Shown: positions 35,199 through 44,516, counted from the stretch's first letter. The stretch is DNA of 64,000 nucleotides from Vibrio sinaloensis DSM 21326 (GCF_000189275.1 NZ_AEVT01000006.1:1-64000); one strand, 5' to 3'. Made by a program: numbers and translations. The notes: generated by a model not told the origin, from the letters alone.

Positions 35199-35312
35199 AT
35201 GGGATGTTGTAATCAGTCGCCAAACGGTGGCAGCACTCAGCTCGGAATACTGGTTAAGTCGATTTGCGTTGCTGCGGTTTGTCTTTTATTGTTAGCTTGG
35301 CTGTTTGGCTAG
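35199..35312 (+). CDS. 37-residue membrane mini-protein
   Basis: ATG to TAG, 37 residues: MGCCNQSPNGGSTQ head with two cysteines, then a single hydrophobic helix (about 17-36) ending LLLAWLFG. Too short for most gene finders. The Cys-Cys-Asn head and a tidy membrane helix look protein-like rather than random. It lies 10 bases after a GAGG in a hairpin and its last bases overlap the end of azlD on the other strand. Function unknown. Confidence 0.55.
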   Translation: MGCCNQSPNGGSTQLGILVKSICVAAVCLLLLAWLFG

Positions 35313-35617
35313 ACAAGCTTTAGCACTAAAAAAATCACCATACTCACAATGGTGGTGAGCAGTACATTACCTGTTTTCCAAGCGATCAATGCGGCAATCA
35401 CGGCAGCGACTAAATAGGGATTCTCTGGGGTAACCCAAAGCTCTTTTTCGGGCATAAACACGATCGGTGCCCAAATCGCAGTTAAAACCGCGGGACTTGA
35501 GTAGCTTAATAATCTTTGCGCTTGCGGGTTTAACCTTAAAGGAAGTTTAGGCTCTAAAAACAGGTAGCGGCTTACAAAGACCAAGACAGTCATAGCAAGA
35601 ATGGATAGTATCACCAT
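35309..35617 (-). CDS. azlD: Branched-chain amino acid exporter small subunit AzlD
   Basis: 102 residues with four hydrophobic helices (LVFVSRYLFLEP, YSSPAVLTAIWAPIVF), fitting the AzlD family. AzlD works with AzlC to export branched-chain amino acids across the inner membrane. Its start overlaps the azlC stop (TAATG on the minus strand), so the two are translationally coupled. Confidence 0.88.
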   Translation of the reverse strand: MVILSILAMTVLVFVSRYLFLEPKLPLRLNPQAQRLLSYSSPAVLTAIWAPIVFMPEKELWVTPENPYLVAAVIAALIAWKTGNVLLTTIVSMVIFLVLKLV

Positions 35618-36333
35618 TATTGAGCTCCTTTCATTGTTTCCGCCAAGTATCCAGCAAGCATGCCGCCGATACTCGCAATCATGAGCCCGGACTCAATCCC
35701 CAGATAGTGGCATAAGACAGACAATAACAGTGACACCACCACGGCGAGCAACACAGGTGAGCTCTTTACATTGGGAACGACGATAGCAATAAAGGTCGCC
35801 GCTACCGCAAACTCAAGTCCTAATTCGTTCATTGCTGGGATATAGCTGCCAGCAACGATGCCAATCAGAGTGGCGAAGTTCCAACACAGATAAAAGCTTA
35901 GGCCAGCGCCTAGGGCATACCATCGATTGAACTGCTTTTCAGATTGTTGGCCGCAGATCGCGAACAGTTCATCTGTGAGTAAAAAACCCAATGCGACACG
36001 CCATTTGAGAGGGAGCGGACTGATTTTACTGCGCATAGAAACGCTATAGAGCAGATGACGTGAGGTAATAAAAAAGGTGGCGAGCAACATGGTAGTCAAG
36101 CTTGCCCCCGCTTTGAGCATACCGGTGGCGACTAGCTGTGCTGAACCGGCGAACAAAATGGCGGATAGGGCTTGGCTTTCCCAAACATTTAGGCCCGCTT
36201 CTATGGCGAAGGAGCCGGCTAAAAGCCCCCAAGGAATGACAGCAATACTTAGTGGTACCATCGCAAGTGTCCCTTGGAGAAAAAGTTGCCCTTTGCTGGG
36301 CTGATCGATTGAAGTCAAACTAATACTACTCAT
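35617..36333 (-). CDS. azlC: Branched-chain amino acid exporter large subunit AzlC
   Basis: 238 residues from the inner ATG (MSSISLTS); a GTG nine codons upstream is also open. AzlC family pattern: GLLAGSFAIEAGLNVWESQALSAILFAGSAQLVA and a FLLTDELFAI segment. With AzlD it forms an exporter for leucine, isoleucine and valine analogues. Downstream of an AraC-type regulator on the same strand with a short gap, so it is probably under that control. Confidence 0.9.
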   Translation of the reverse strand: MSSISLTSIDQPSKGQLFLQGTLAMVPLSIAVIPWGLLAGSFAIEAGLNVWESQALSAILFAGSAQLVATGMLKAGASLTTMLLATFFITSRHLLYSVSMRSKISPLPLKWRVALGFLLTDELFAICGQQSEKQFNRWYALGAGLSFYLCWNFATLIGIVAGSYIPAMNELGLEFAVAATFIAIVVPNVKSSPVLLAVVVSLLLSVLCHYLGIESGLMIASIGGMLAGYLAETMKGAQ

Positions 36334-36411
36334 TGCTGTATCTAATAAATGAAAGGTCACACTATTAAGGCATGCATAAAGAAAACAAACTTGTACGTTC
36401 TTGCTCTATAT

Positions 36412-37239
36412 TCAACTGCCGTCAACAAACTGTTTTGGTGTGACGCCAAGGGCACGTTTGAAATGTCTATGCAGATGGCTTTGGTCGTGAAACCCACACT
36501 CTTGTGCGACATCAGAAATCTTAATTCCTTGCCGTAACAGTTGCTTAGCGACTCTGAGCTTAGCTTGTATCTGGTAGGCGTGCGGTGGTAAGCCGAACTC
36601 TTTTTGAAAACTACGGGCCAAGTAGTACGGGCTCAATCCAGCGAGCTTAGAGAGATCTTCTAAGCTGACATCAGCCTGAGGAAAGTCATCGAGAAACTCT
36701 TTGACGAGCTTGAGTTGGCGCTGACTTTTGCTTTTAGGTTCCCACTGCGCTCTGCTTTTACTGTGTTTGCTGGCTAGTTTTACTAACGTGCCGTAGACCA
36801 ATGTCTCGCGCAGTAGGCGATTGTCTGATTGAGCTAGCGTATCAAACACTAAGCGCAGTTGCTGAGCAAGCTCAGGATCATAAACCACCGGCTCAGGAAA
36901 ATATGGCACAGAGTTCGCCGCGTTCAAGCCCTCTGTCATTTGAGCGAACTGTGCAGGAAGAGGGTACATGGCTTTGTATTCCCAGCCACCTTCGGTCGCC
37001 GTTTGACCATTGTGTACTTCGTCAGCATTCACCAAGATGATGCTGTCTTGCGGTGCAATGTGATTGCCGCCTGTGCGGTAGAATCGTTGTGCCCCTTTTT
37101 CAATCACACCAATGGTATAGCCTTCATGACTATGGCGAGAGAAGTTCTGGTTGGTGTACTTAGCGTCGAGTAGCTCTAAACCGCCTAACTCATTGGCGAG
37201 TTGGAAAGTAGCCGTCTCTTTGCCGTTACGCAGTGTCAT
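36412..37239 (-). CDS. AraC-family transcriptional regulator
   Basis: 275 residues. N-terminal cupin-like sensor (HSHEGYTIGVIEKGAQRF...ILVNADEVHNG) and two C-terminal helix-turn-helix units (LEDLSKLAGLSPYYLARSFQKEFGLPPHAYQ and KISDVAQECGFHDQSHLHRHFKRALGVTPKQF). This is the type often paired with AzlCD or LysE exporters, and both flank it here. The inducer is probably an amino acid. Confidence 0.92.
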   Translation of the reverse strand: MTLRNGKETATFQLANELGGLELLDAKYTNQNFSRHSHEGYTIGVIEKGAQRFYRTGGNHIAPQDSIILVNADEVHNGQTATEGGWEYKAMYPLPAQFAQMTEGLNAANSVPYFPEPVVYDPELAQQLRLVFDTLAQSDNRLLRETLVYGTLVKLASKHSKSRAQWEPKSKSQRQLKLVKEFLDDFPQADVSLEDLSKLAGLSPYYLARSFQKEFGLPPHAYQIQAKLRVAKQLLRQGIKISDVAQECGFHDQSHLHRHFKRALGVTPKQFVDGS

Positions 37240-37448
37240 CGATTGTCCTTATTGATACCTCTGCAATCAGTCTAGCCTAACTGGCTATTGAATTTTTGTA
37301 CAAAATTGCTTTTTTTGTTTTAAGACTCTTATAACCATTGATCGAATGATAGGCTGGTTTAATCGCTGTAAGTTATAATTTTATTATGGATCGGTGTTAT
37401 TGGTTGGTATAAAATCCTGCGCATCGCGGTTTTTATAATACGAACAAA

Positions 37449-38081
37449 ATGATTGATATTTCTGTTTTGCCTGTCTATTTGACGGCTGTGGTTGCTCTAT
37501 TACTACTCCCAGGTCCCGATATGTTGCTTATTGCAAGCTCTAGTATGAGTTATGGTCGCCGAGTTGGCGTGTTTGCCAGCCTAGGAAACGCAACATCAGG
37601 AATCATTCTTACTTTCTTAGCCGCTTTAGGTGTCTCAGCGCTTATTGCCATGAGTCCATTTGCCCTTAAAGCTCTGCATCTACTCGGTGGTGCTTATCTG
37701 CTAAAAATGGGCTGGGATTGTTTGCGTGCAAGCGCGGCGGACGCACCGGAGTTATCTGGTGAGCGAACTGTGGCCACCACCTTCTATCAGCGCGCATTGG
37801 TTAGTAATTTGCTTAATCCAAAGGCACTGGTCTTCTTTGTTATGTTTTTGCCGCAGTTTGTTTCTAGCAATATTACCGCGACCTCTGGTGAGCAGATGCT
37901 TGCTTTAGGGCTGCTGCTGAACGTTTTAGGTTTAGCATTCAACCTACTTTTGGTCGCGCTGGTCGGAACGCTGGGCAAACCACTGTTAGAAAACGCGAAA
38001 TTTCGCACCTATCAACATAAGTTTATGGGGGCGATCTTTGTGATTCTAGCGATTTGGATGTTAAGCTCGTTTGTAGGCTAA
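37449..38081 (+). CDS. LysE/RhtB-family amino acid exporter
   Basis: 210 residues, six helices. The family signature LLLPGPDMLLIASSSMSYGRRVGVFASLGNATSG is complete, and NLLNPKALVFFVMFLPQFV follows. It exports amino acids or their derivatives. Divergent from the AraC regulator, so it may be co-regulated with azlCD on the other side. Confidence 0.92.
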   Translation: MIDISVLPVYLTAVVALLLLPGPDMLLIASSSMSYGRRVGVFASLGNATSGIILTFLAALGVSALIAMSPFALKALHLLGGAYLLKMGWDCLRASAADAPELSGERTVATTFYQRALVSNLLNPKALVFFVMFLPQFVSSNITATSGEQMLALGLLLNVLGLAFNLLLVALVGTLGKPLLENAKFRTYQHKFMGAIFVILAIWMLSSFVG

Positions 38082-38145
38082 CCCAAATTTGCAGTTGTTA
38101 AGGTCAGCGTTTGCTGGCCTTTTTGCTTTATAGAGGAAGGAATCG

Positions 38146-38565
38146 ATGCGCGTTAACTTTTTACTCAATCCACCTAAAGATCTTAAAGACCGGATTTACA
38201 ATGGCTTAAAGGCGTTTAACTTACAGCATTTTCCGGATGAAGATATTCAGTCTTTAGCGTGTATTGCAGAAGATGATGAAGGGCACTTTCTTGGCGGTCT
38301 GACGGGGGAAATCTTTACCAATACTTTGTTTGTTGAGTTTTTATGGCTTGATGAAGAAAACCGCAGTGCGGGAACGGGTCGTAAGCTAATGCAAGCAATA
38401 GAGCAGGAAGCCAAAGCGAGAGGGGTAACGGATCTTTATTTAGATACGTACAGTTTTCAGGCACCTGGTTTTTACGCTAAGTTAGGTTTTAAGGAAGTGG
38501 GTCGTTACACTGGCTTTCCGACAAAAGGCATTGATAAGATCTTCTTACAAAAGAAAGTGCTATAA
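38146..38565 (+). CDS. GNAT N-acetyltransferase
   Basis: 139 residues. The CoA loop is ENRSAGTGRKLMQAIEQEAKARG, followed by LDTYSFQAPGFYAKLGFKEVGRY, the usual GNAT end. Strong AGAGGAAGG ribosome site. Substrate unknown. Confidence 0.88.
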   Translation: MRVNFLLNPPKDLKDRIYNGLKAFNLQHFPDEDIQSLACIAEDDEGHFLGGLTGEIFTNTLFVEFLWLDEENRSAGTGRKLMQAIEQEAKARGVTDLYLDTYSFQAPGFYAKLGFKEVGRYTGFPTKGIDKIFLQKKVL

Positions 38566-38636
38566 CTCTTACTTACCGCTAACACTTAACCAGCGCGCTC
38601 TAGCATAATAGCGCGTTGGATGACTAAGATGCACAT

Positions 38637-39017
38637 ATGATGAAAACAGCCAAGCAATCACAATCTGCAAAGCTTACCCTGCTACTCGTTGGTTGGGTGT
38701 TCGTGGTGTGTCTGCTGCAAAACTCGGCATTGTTCAACGTATGTTCATTTAAACATTCAGCGTTAGATAAAGGCACTGCTGAGGCTTGGGTGATGAGCGG
38801 GGAGAGTACGCAAGACCTTAGCGAACCTTGCGATCTGACCGAGAAACTACTGGCGAGTGGTCAGTTGAGCCTCGACCATATTATGGTGTTTAGCTTTCTC
38901 ATCGTTCTTGCCATTGTTACTTGGTTAATCCAAACTCGGCCAGCATTTTCTGCGTTTACGGAGCCCATCCTACCGAAAGGTAGAGTTCACCTACGGATAT
39001 GTGTATTTCGAGAGTAA
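38637..39017 (+). CDS. Small membrane protein before the scs operon (ScsA-position)
   Basis: 126 residues (ATG doubled at the start). One N-terminal and one central membrane helix with a periplasmic loop holding two cysteines (FNVCSFKH, SEPCDL). The C-terminal LPKGRVHLRICVFRE is a motif I associate with small copper-related membrane proteins. It lies 92 bases before scsB, in the place occupied by ScsA in enteric bacteria. Identity with ScsA is not shown. Confidence 0.55.
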   Translation: MMKTAKQSQSAKLTLLLVGWVFVVCLLQNSALFNVCSFKHSALDKGTAEAWVMSGESTQDLSEPCDLTEKLLASGQLSLDHIMVFSFLIVLAIVTWLIQTRPAFSAFTEPILPKGRVHLRICVFRE

Positions 39018-39109
39018 CGAGTACTTTGTTGACATAACGTCTTATAAACAAAGTCACTTGTTATTACGTCACATCTAGCCAGTTTAGGTGTGAGCAGCAT
39101 GGAATACAC

Positions 39110-41209
39110 ATGAATACACGACACAGAACCACTTTCATGAGCGCGGTACTTAGTATCGTCGCTTTTATCTACCTATTGTTCGCCGCACCAGTTTATGCGG
39201 CGGTAGATACAGGTTGGTTAACCAACCCTCAGCACCCGCCGGTCAAAACTCGTTTTGTTCTAACGGGTCAAACCGATCCTCAACGTAAACTTGTCGAAGG
39301 GTTTCTCGAAGTTGATCTTAGCGGCGATTGGAAAACCTATTGGCGAAGTCCTGGTGAAGGAGGCGTAGCTCCGAGCATCGATTGGCAGCAATCAGAAAAT
39401 CTCGTTCAAGCGGATTGGCATTGGCCCTATCCGCAGCAATTTGAGTTACTAGGAATTCACACTTTGGGCTATAAAGGTGACACGCTTATCCCGATAACGC
39501 TTCAAGTCGAGGACTGGAGCCAACCGGTTAATATCGATGCCACCTTGACTCTGTCTTCTTGTACGACAATTTGCGTTCTGACTGATTATCCGATTCAGTT
39601 TACTTTTACGCCGTCGCAGTTGGAAGTTAGCGAGTCCGCGGTTTACCAGCATGCCAAAGCGATCAGCCTAGTACCTAAAGAATCACCATTAATCGTTTTA
39701 ACTCAAGCTATCTGGGATCAAGAAAATAAGCTCCTAGAGCTAACGCTAGAAAATGTTCAAGGTTGGTCAAAACCCGAGTTTATCGTTGATGGTAAATCGG
39801 CGCAAAGCCAAGAGTACAGTTACAAACACCAGCACACGCGCGTGGAAGGCACAACGGCCTATGCCACCTTTGAAGTGTCCAGTTGGCTGGGAGATATCGA
39901 CCTTGTTCAACAACAGCTATTTGTATCCATAAAAGATGACAACTTGTTAGCGCAGCAGACTGTTCCTGTATCAGTCGGTTTGGTTGAAGCTTCTTCAAAC
40001 TCGTTGTTAACTATGGTTGGCTTTGCTCTATTGGGTGGACTGATCCTGAATATCATGCCGTGTGTATTGCCTGTTCTAGGCATGAAATTGAGTGGGGTTC
40101 TGCTCGCTCAGGGGACTGAACGACGTCAGATTCGTTGGCAATTTCTTGCTTCTTCGGCAGGTATTTTAGCGTCTTTCTGGTTGATTGCAGGTCTGCTATT
40201 GGGGTTAAAACTCACGGGCAATGCCATTGGTTGGGGCATTCAATTTCAAACACCTTGGTTTATCGGCTTTATGGTGTTGGTTACCGTGTTGTTTGGTGCC
40301 AATATGCTCGGATTGTTCTCTATCCGACTGTCTGTGAATACCAACACATGGCTGGCGAGCAAAGGCGATAATTCTTACCTAGGGCATTTCACCCAAGGCA
40401 TGTTTGCGACCTTACTTGCAACGCCTTGCTCAGCCCCTTTCTTGGGCACTGCAGTCGCTTTTGCATTGGCGACGGGAAACCTAGAAATGTTCGCCATTTT
40501 TACCGCGCTTGCGTTCGGTATGGCAACGCCTTGGTTGCTGGTTGCCACCTTTCCTGGACTCGCTTCTTTACTGCCCAAACCGGGTGCTTGGATGAACAGA
40601 GTCAAAATACTGTTTGGCTTGATGATGCTGGTAACCAGTATCTGGTTGCTGTCTCTTCTGAGTAATCACATTCCACTATTCTGGGTATTACTGGTGGCGA
40701 TCCTAGTACTGGTCGGGCTATTAAAAGGGACAAAGCGAGCATACGGAGATAAGGCGATGGCGATTGCTGGCGCTGCGACGTTAGTCCTGACCGCGGGATC
40801 TTTCTTGGTTGCGAGTGTGACGACTGAACACTGGGCAACGCCGTTACCACAAGATCTTGCGTGGAAGCCGCTTTCAAACAATCTGATAGAGAAATCGGTC
40901 AGTGAAGGAAAAGTGGTGTTTGTTAATGTCACGGCGGATTGGTGTGTCACTTGTAAGGCAAACAAGATTGGGGTGATTCTCCAAGACCCAGTTTACAGTG
41001 CGCTGCAGAGTGACAATGTGGTTAACGTTCAAGGTGATTGGACCCACCCTGACGGTGCCGTTACCGATTACTTACGAGCTCACGGCCGTTATGGTGTCCC
41101 TTTTAACATTGTTTACGGCCCTCATGTGCCGCAAGGTATTCCACTGCCCGTTATTTTAACGGAAGAAGTGGTGCTGAAAGCGCTCGACATTGCTGACGGG
41201 GAGGCGTGA
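39110..41209 (+). CDS. scsB: ScsB, DsbD-like membrane thiol reductase
   Basis: 699 residues. Signal peptide, a long periplasmic N-domain with one cysteine pair (SSCTTICVLT), a CcdA-like eight-helix domain with NIMPCVLPVLGMKL and LATPCSAPFLGT, and a C-terminal thioredoxin domain with C612-V-T-C615 (DWCVTC). It carries electrons from cytoplasmic thioredoxin to periplasmic thiol proteins. First of three overlapping genes; its partner here is ScsC. Known scs operons give copper tolerance. Confidence 0.92.
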   Translation: MNTRHRTTFMSAVLSIVAFIYLLFAAPVYAAVDTGWLTNPQHPPVKTRFVLTGQTDPQRKLVEGFLEVDLSGDWKTYWRSPGEGGVAPSIDWQQSENLVQADWHWPYPQQFELLGIHTLGYKGDTLIPITLQVEDWSQPVNIDATLTLSSCTTICVLTDYPIQFTFTPSQLEVSESAVYQHAKAISLVPKESPLIVLTQAIWDQENKLLELTLENVQGWSKPEFIVDGKSAQSQEYSYKHQHTRVEGTTAYATFEVSSWLGDIDLVQQQLFVSIKDDNLLAQQTVPVSVGLVEASSNSLLTMVGFALLGGLILNIMPCVLPVLGMKLSGVLLAQGTERRQIRWQFLASSAGILASFWLIAGLLLGLKLTGNAIGWGIQFQTPWFIGFMVLVTVLFGANMLGLFSIRLSVNTNTWLASKGDNSYLGHFTQGMFATLLATPCSAPFLGTAVAFALATGNLEMFAIFTALAFGMATPWLLVATFPGLASLLPKPGAWMNRVKILFGLMMLVTSIWLLSLLSNHIPLFWVLLVAILVLVGLLKGTKRAYGDKAMAIAGAATLVLTAGSFLVASVTTEHWATPLPQDLAWKPLSNNLIEKSVSEGKVVFVNVTADWCVTCKANKIGVILQDPVYSALQSDNVVNVQGDWTHPDGAVTDYLRAHGRYGVPFNIVYGPHVPQGIPLPVILTEEVVLKALDIADGEA

Positions 41210-41709
41210 TGAAAAAGCGTTTAATCCGGTTTGTGAAAGAGTTGCTTATCTATGTTTTGATAGCCATCACCATCGCGCTGCTGGTTGATTGGTATCGCAC
41301 CAAAGATATCCCTAAGCAAGTTGCGCCAGAGCTATACGGCCAAACGCTATCGGGTGACCAAATCGATGTGATAGAACTTAGCCATCAGCAGCCCGTTGTA
41401 GTCTATTTTTGGGCTACTTGGTGTCCTGCGTGCAAATTTGTCAGCCCAAGTGTCGATTGGTTGAGCCAGTACTATCCGGTGGTAACGGTGGCGGGTGCAT
41501 CCGGCCCCAATGAACGTGTCACCGCATTTATGCAACACAGTGATTATCAATTTGACACCATCAATGATCCGAAGAGCGCGCTCTTTCAGCAATGGTCTAT
41601 TCAAGTGACACCGACCATTGCCATCATCCGTGATGGTCAAGTTGCCAGTATTACAACCGGGATAACCACGCCTCCCGGCCTTTTAGCCCGAGTATGGCTA
41701 AACCAATAG
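41206..41709 (+). CDS. scsD: ScsD, membrane-anchored TlpA-like thioredoxin
   Basis: 167 residues. One N-terminal membrane anchor (LLIYVLIAITIALLVDW), then a thioredoxin fold with the active site W-C73-P-A-C76-K and the cis-proline loop VTPTIAII. Its ATG overlaps the scsB stop. A periplasmic thiol-disulfide protein working with ScsB and ScsC. Confidence 0.88.
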   Translation: MMKKRLIRFVKELLIYVLIAITIALLVDWYRTKDIPKQVAPELYGQTLSGDQIDVIELSHQQPVVVYFWATWCPACKFVSPSVDWLSQYYPVVTVAGASGPNERVTAFMQHSDYQFDTINDPKSALFQQWSIQVTPTIAIIRDGQVASITTGITTPPGLLARVWLNQ

Positions 41710-41720
41710 GAATTGAATGT

Positions 41721-42428
41721 ATGTTTAACAAGTTATTTATGTTGATGATGGTTAGTGCTGTCGTCTTTGCTCCTGCTACCTACGCACAAACTCAGCAGCA
41801 AAAAATTGAAGAGATTAAAGTGATGTTGGAAGCCAACCCTGAAGTGGTGGATACCCTGCATCAGAGCTTGTCTGCTTATATTGAACAGCAGCGAGAGTTT
41901 GGCAAGTTACTTGAATCGAGCCAGTCTTACATTAAAGATCCGAGTCATTCGTTTATCGGTTCAGAAACGCCTGAGCTCACTGTGATCAATGTGACAGATT
42001 ATAGCTGTCCTTTTTGTAAAAAGTTGGAAGGTGAGTTAGCCAAGTTAGTAGAGGCGTTTCCGCAGATTAAAGTGGTCAACTTGTATGTACCACTCAAGGA
42101 AGGGAATACCGATCTCAACTCGGCAGCTTATGCGCTCAATGTATGGCAGAACGATCGTGAAAAATACGCTCAAGTACACGATTTGTTGGTTAAAAAGCCC
42201 GGCTCACATAACCCGATGTCATTAACAATGGTGGCCAAAAAAACGGGTACGGAATCTTGGCTTAATAGTAACGAGCAGATACATCAGCACCTAGAAAAGA
42301 ACTACCAATTGTTTGAAGGTTTTGGTTTAAGGGGAACACCTGCACTCATCATCGATAGCGAAGTGATTCCTGGCTATGTGCCTTTTGAGCAACTTGAGAA
42401 AGTGATTGAAGAAAAGCTGGCGAAGTAA
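41721..42428 (+). CDS. scsC: ScsC, DsbA-like periplasmic thiol protein
   Basis: 235 residues from the ATG behind AGGAATTGAATGT; an upstream ATG within scsD is rejected. Signal peptide MFNKLFMLMMVSAVVFAPATYA, an N-terminal helix that in known ScsC proteins drives trimer formation (EEIKVMLEANPEVVDTLHQSL), then a DsbA fold with C96-P-F-C99 and RGTPALIID. ScsC isomerises or shuffles disulfides and binds copper in Salmonella and Proteus. The gene order B-D-C differs from the enteric A-B-C-D order. Confidence 0.9.
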   Translation: MFNKLFMLMMVSAVVFAPATYAQTQQQKIEEIKVMLEANPEVVDTLHQSLSAYIEQQREFGKLLESSQSYIKDPSHSFIGSETPELTVINVTDYSCPFCKKLEGELAKLVEAFPQIKVVNLYVPLKEGNTDLNSAAYALNVWQNDREKYAQVHDLLVKKPGSHNPMSLTMVAKKTGTESWLNSNEQIHQHLEKNYQLFEGFGLRGTPALIIDSEVIPGYVPFEQLEKVIEEKLAK

Positions 42429-42454
42429 TTCGCATCAGTTTGTATTTAATCACT

Positions 42455-42483
42455 AAAAAAAGCCTCCAGATGGAGGCTTTTTT
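42455..42483. terminator. Bidirectional terminator between scsC and phosphohexomutase
   Basis: AAAAAAGCCTCCA/TGGAGGCTTTTTT, 13-bp stem with A and T tracts on both sides, between convergent genes. Confidence 0.93.
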
Positions 42484-42501
42484 CGTCATAGTGGCGTTAC
42501 T

Positions 42502-44205
42502 TTAGATTGTGTGCTGGTGCTCTGCAATCAACATATCCATCGCCAGTTCGGCTTTTTCGTAAGCTTGTTCGAAGGAGTCTTGCTCATCAAACGCTTCCAC
42601 CACTTCGTAGTAGCACTTGAGCTTAGGCTCTGTCCCTGACGGACGAACAATCACGCGCGCGCCACCAGACAGATGATAAATAAGCACATCGCTTGCTGGT
42701 AGATCAATGTTCTCTACGCGGCCATCAGCGAACGTTCTTGTCAACGCCTTTAAATCTTCGAGAACTTCTACCTTTCTTCCCGCGATTTGGACAGGTTGCG
42801 CCGCTCGTAGTTTATCTCCAACAGGGGGAGCTTTAGGGTCGAGTGCGGTACTGTGTTGCACATTCACCACCATACCGTGTTGACGATAGATGGCTTCAAG
42901 TTGGTCCCAAACCGTCTTGCCTTGTGCTTTGAGCTCTGCGGTAAGTTGAGCGAAAGCTACGATTGCTGACAAGCCATCTTTATCCCAAACTTTGTTTCCT
43001 ACCGTGTAACCAAGCGCCTCTTCGTAAGCGAACAAGAATTGCTTCGCGTCGCTTTGTTTTTGCATAGCAATGTTGGTTAGCCATTTGAAGCCAGTCAGCG
43101 TCTGATAATATTCAGCGCCAAATGACTGGGCAATTTTCTTCAGTAGCGTTGAAGAGACAATGGTGTTGCCGACCAATTGGCCTGACGCGTCAGTGCGGCT
43201 AAGCAAGTAGTGACCAAACAGCGTGCCTACTTGGTCGCCAGATAACATTTGGAACTCGCCATTTGGCTGACGTGCGGCGACGGCAAATCGGTCTGCATCA
43301 GGGTCATTGGCACAGGCGATGTCGGCATTATTTTCTTTTGCCAGTGCAACAACCATATCCATAGCGCCTGCTTCTTCAGGGTTAGGGAAGTTCACGGTTG
43401 GGAAGGTACCGTCTGGTTCACGTTGCTCTTTTACACTGTAAACTTGGGTGAAGCCAGCATCGGCAAGTAGGGTTTCAGCCATATTCGCACCAACACCATG
43501 CATTGCGGTGTACGCGATACCGACCTGTTCTGGTTGATTGTGGTTAGCCAGAAGAGGGTTGTTGTTCATTGTCTGACGGTAAGTCTGGTAATAATCATCG
43601 TTAAGCCAGATGAGCAAGTCATGCTTCTCGGCGTCGTCAAGATTCATCAGAGGGATTGGTTTTTCAGCAGCAATATCGATTTGCTCAGCAATTCCTGAAT
43701 CATGAGGAGGAATGATTTGTGCGCCGTTCTCCCAGTAGACCTTAAAGCCATTGTATTCTGGTGGGTTGTGGCTTGCCGTAACGACCACGGCTGCCGCAGC
43801 GTTGAAATGGCGAACCCCAAACGCAACGATCGGCGTCGCTGCAACATCATGAGTCAGGTAAACTTTGATCCCCAAAGATGTCAGAACTGACGCGGTGTCA
43901 TGAGCGAACTGTTTTGAATCTGGACGACCATCATAGCCGACCACGACGCCACGGCTAGCCGCGCCGCTGATTTGCTCAATAAGATAATGGCCAAGGCCAG
44001 TTGCCGTCTCTTGAATTACAAGACGATTCATTCGGTTAGGTCCACAGCCCACTTTGCCACGCAGGCCTGCGGTACCAAATTCTAAACGTTGACTAAAACG
44101 GTCTTCTAACTCGTCATATTGTTTTTCATCAATTAGGTGTTGAAGCTCTTCGCGTGTGCGAGGATCTGGATCTTTTTCTAACCAATGAGTCACTTGTTCC
44201 ATCAT
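42502..44205 (-). CDS. Alpha-D-phosphohexomutase (phosphoglucomutase/phosphomannomutase)
   Basis: 567 residues, the length of the PgcA/Pgm2-type subgroup. The phosphoserine loop TASHNPPEYNGFKVYW, the magnesium loop DPDADRFAV, the sugar loop AYEEALGYTVG and the phosphate-binding RPSGTEPKLKCYYE are all present. It interconverts hexose 1- and 6-phosphates for glycogen or surface sugar synthesis. Single gene. A Fur-like site lies about 60 bp before its start. Confidence 0.92.
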   Translation of the reverse strand: MMEQVTHWLEKDPDPRTREELQHLIDEKQYDELEDRFSQRLEFGTAGLRGKVGCGPNRMNRLVIQETATGLGHYLIEQISGAASRGVVVGYDGRPDSKQFAHDTASVLTSLGIKVYLTHDVAATPIVAFGVRHFNAAAAVVVTASHNPPEYNGFKVYWENGAQIIPPHDSGIAEQIDIAAEKPIPLMNLDDAEKHDLLIWLNDDYYQTYRQTMNNNPLLANHNQPEQVGIAYTAMHGVGANMAETLLADAGFTQVYSVKEQREPDGTFPTVNFPNPEEAGAMDMVVALAKENNADIACANDPDADRFAVAARQPNGEFQMLSGDQVGTLFGHYLLSRTDASGQLVGNTIVSSTLLKKIAQSFGAEYYQTLTGFKWLTNIAMQKQSDAKQFLFAYEEALGYTVGNKVWDKDGLSAIVAFAQLTAELKAQGKTVWDQLEAIYRQHGMVVNVQHSTALDPKAPPVGDKLRAAQPVQIAGRKVEVLEDLKALTRTFADGRVENIDLPASDVLIYHLSGGARVIVRPSGTEPKLKCYYEVVEAFDEQDSFEQAYEKAELAMDMLIAEHQHTI

Positions 44206-44263
44206 AGTTTACTTACCTTTTTTAATCGTTATCCCAAGTGTATGACATTTGGGAGATTATGAC

Positions 44264-44283
44264 TGATAACGATTATCATTTGC
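44264..44283. promoter_or_regulatory. Fur-box-like palindrome
   Basis: TGATAACGATTATCA (44264-44278) differs from the 7-1-7 Fur core TGATAATNATTATCA at one position; extended to 44283 it matches 15 of 19 bases of the long consensus. It lies about 60 bp from the phosphohexomutase start and about 235 bp from coxB, so which gene it controls is open. GATAACGATTA recurs inverted at 44223-44233, making an 11-bp inverted repeat pair. Confidence 0.65.
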
Positions 44284-44516
44284 GAGAGCGCAATCGCTAA
44301 ACTACGCTCATTCCTTTTAAATAGCACTAGCACTTTCTTGCACAATCGAAAAACGCCAACTAGTTTTTATTAACATAAATATAACAAATTACATCAATTT
44401 TGCTGTTTACACGGAATTTTCAAAGCCTAAAGACTCGCTTGGACTTTTTTGTTAATCAATCCGAGTGAGGTCTCAAAGCGGCCATCGAGGGGTGGTAAAG
44501 GCAGAGGAGAGGTCTT

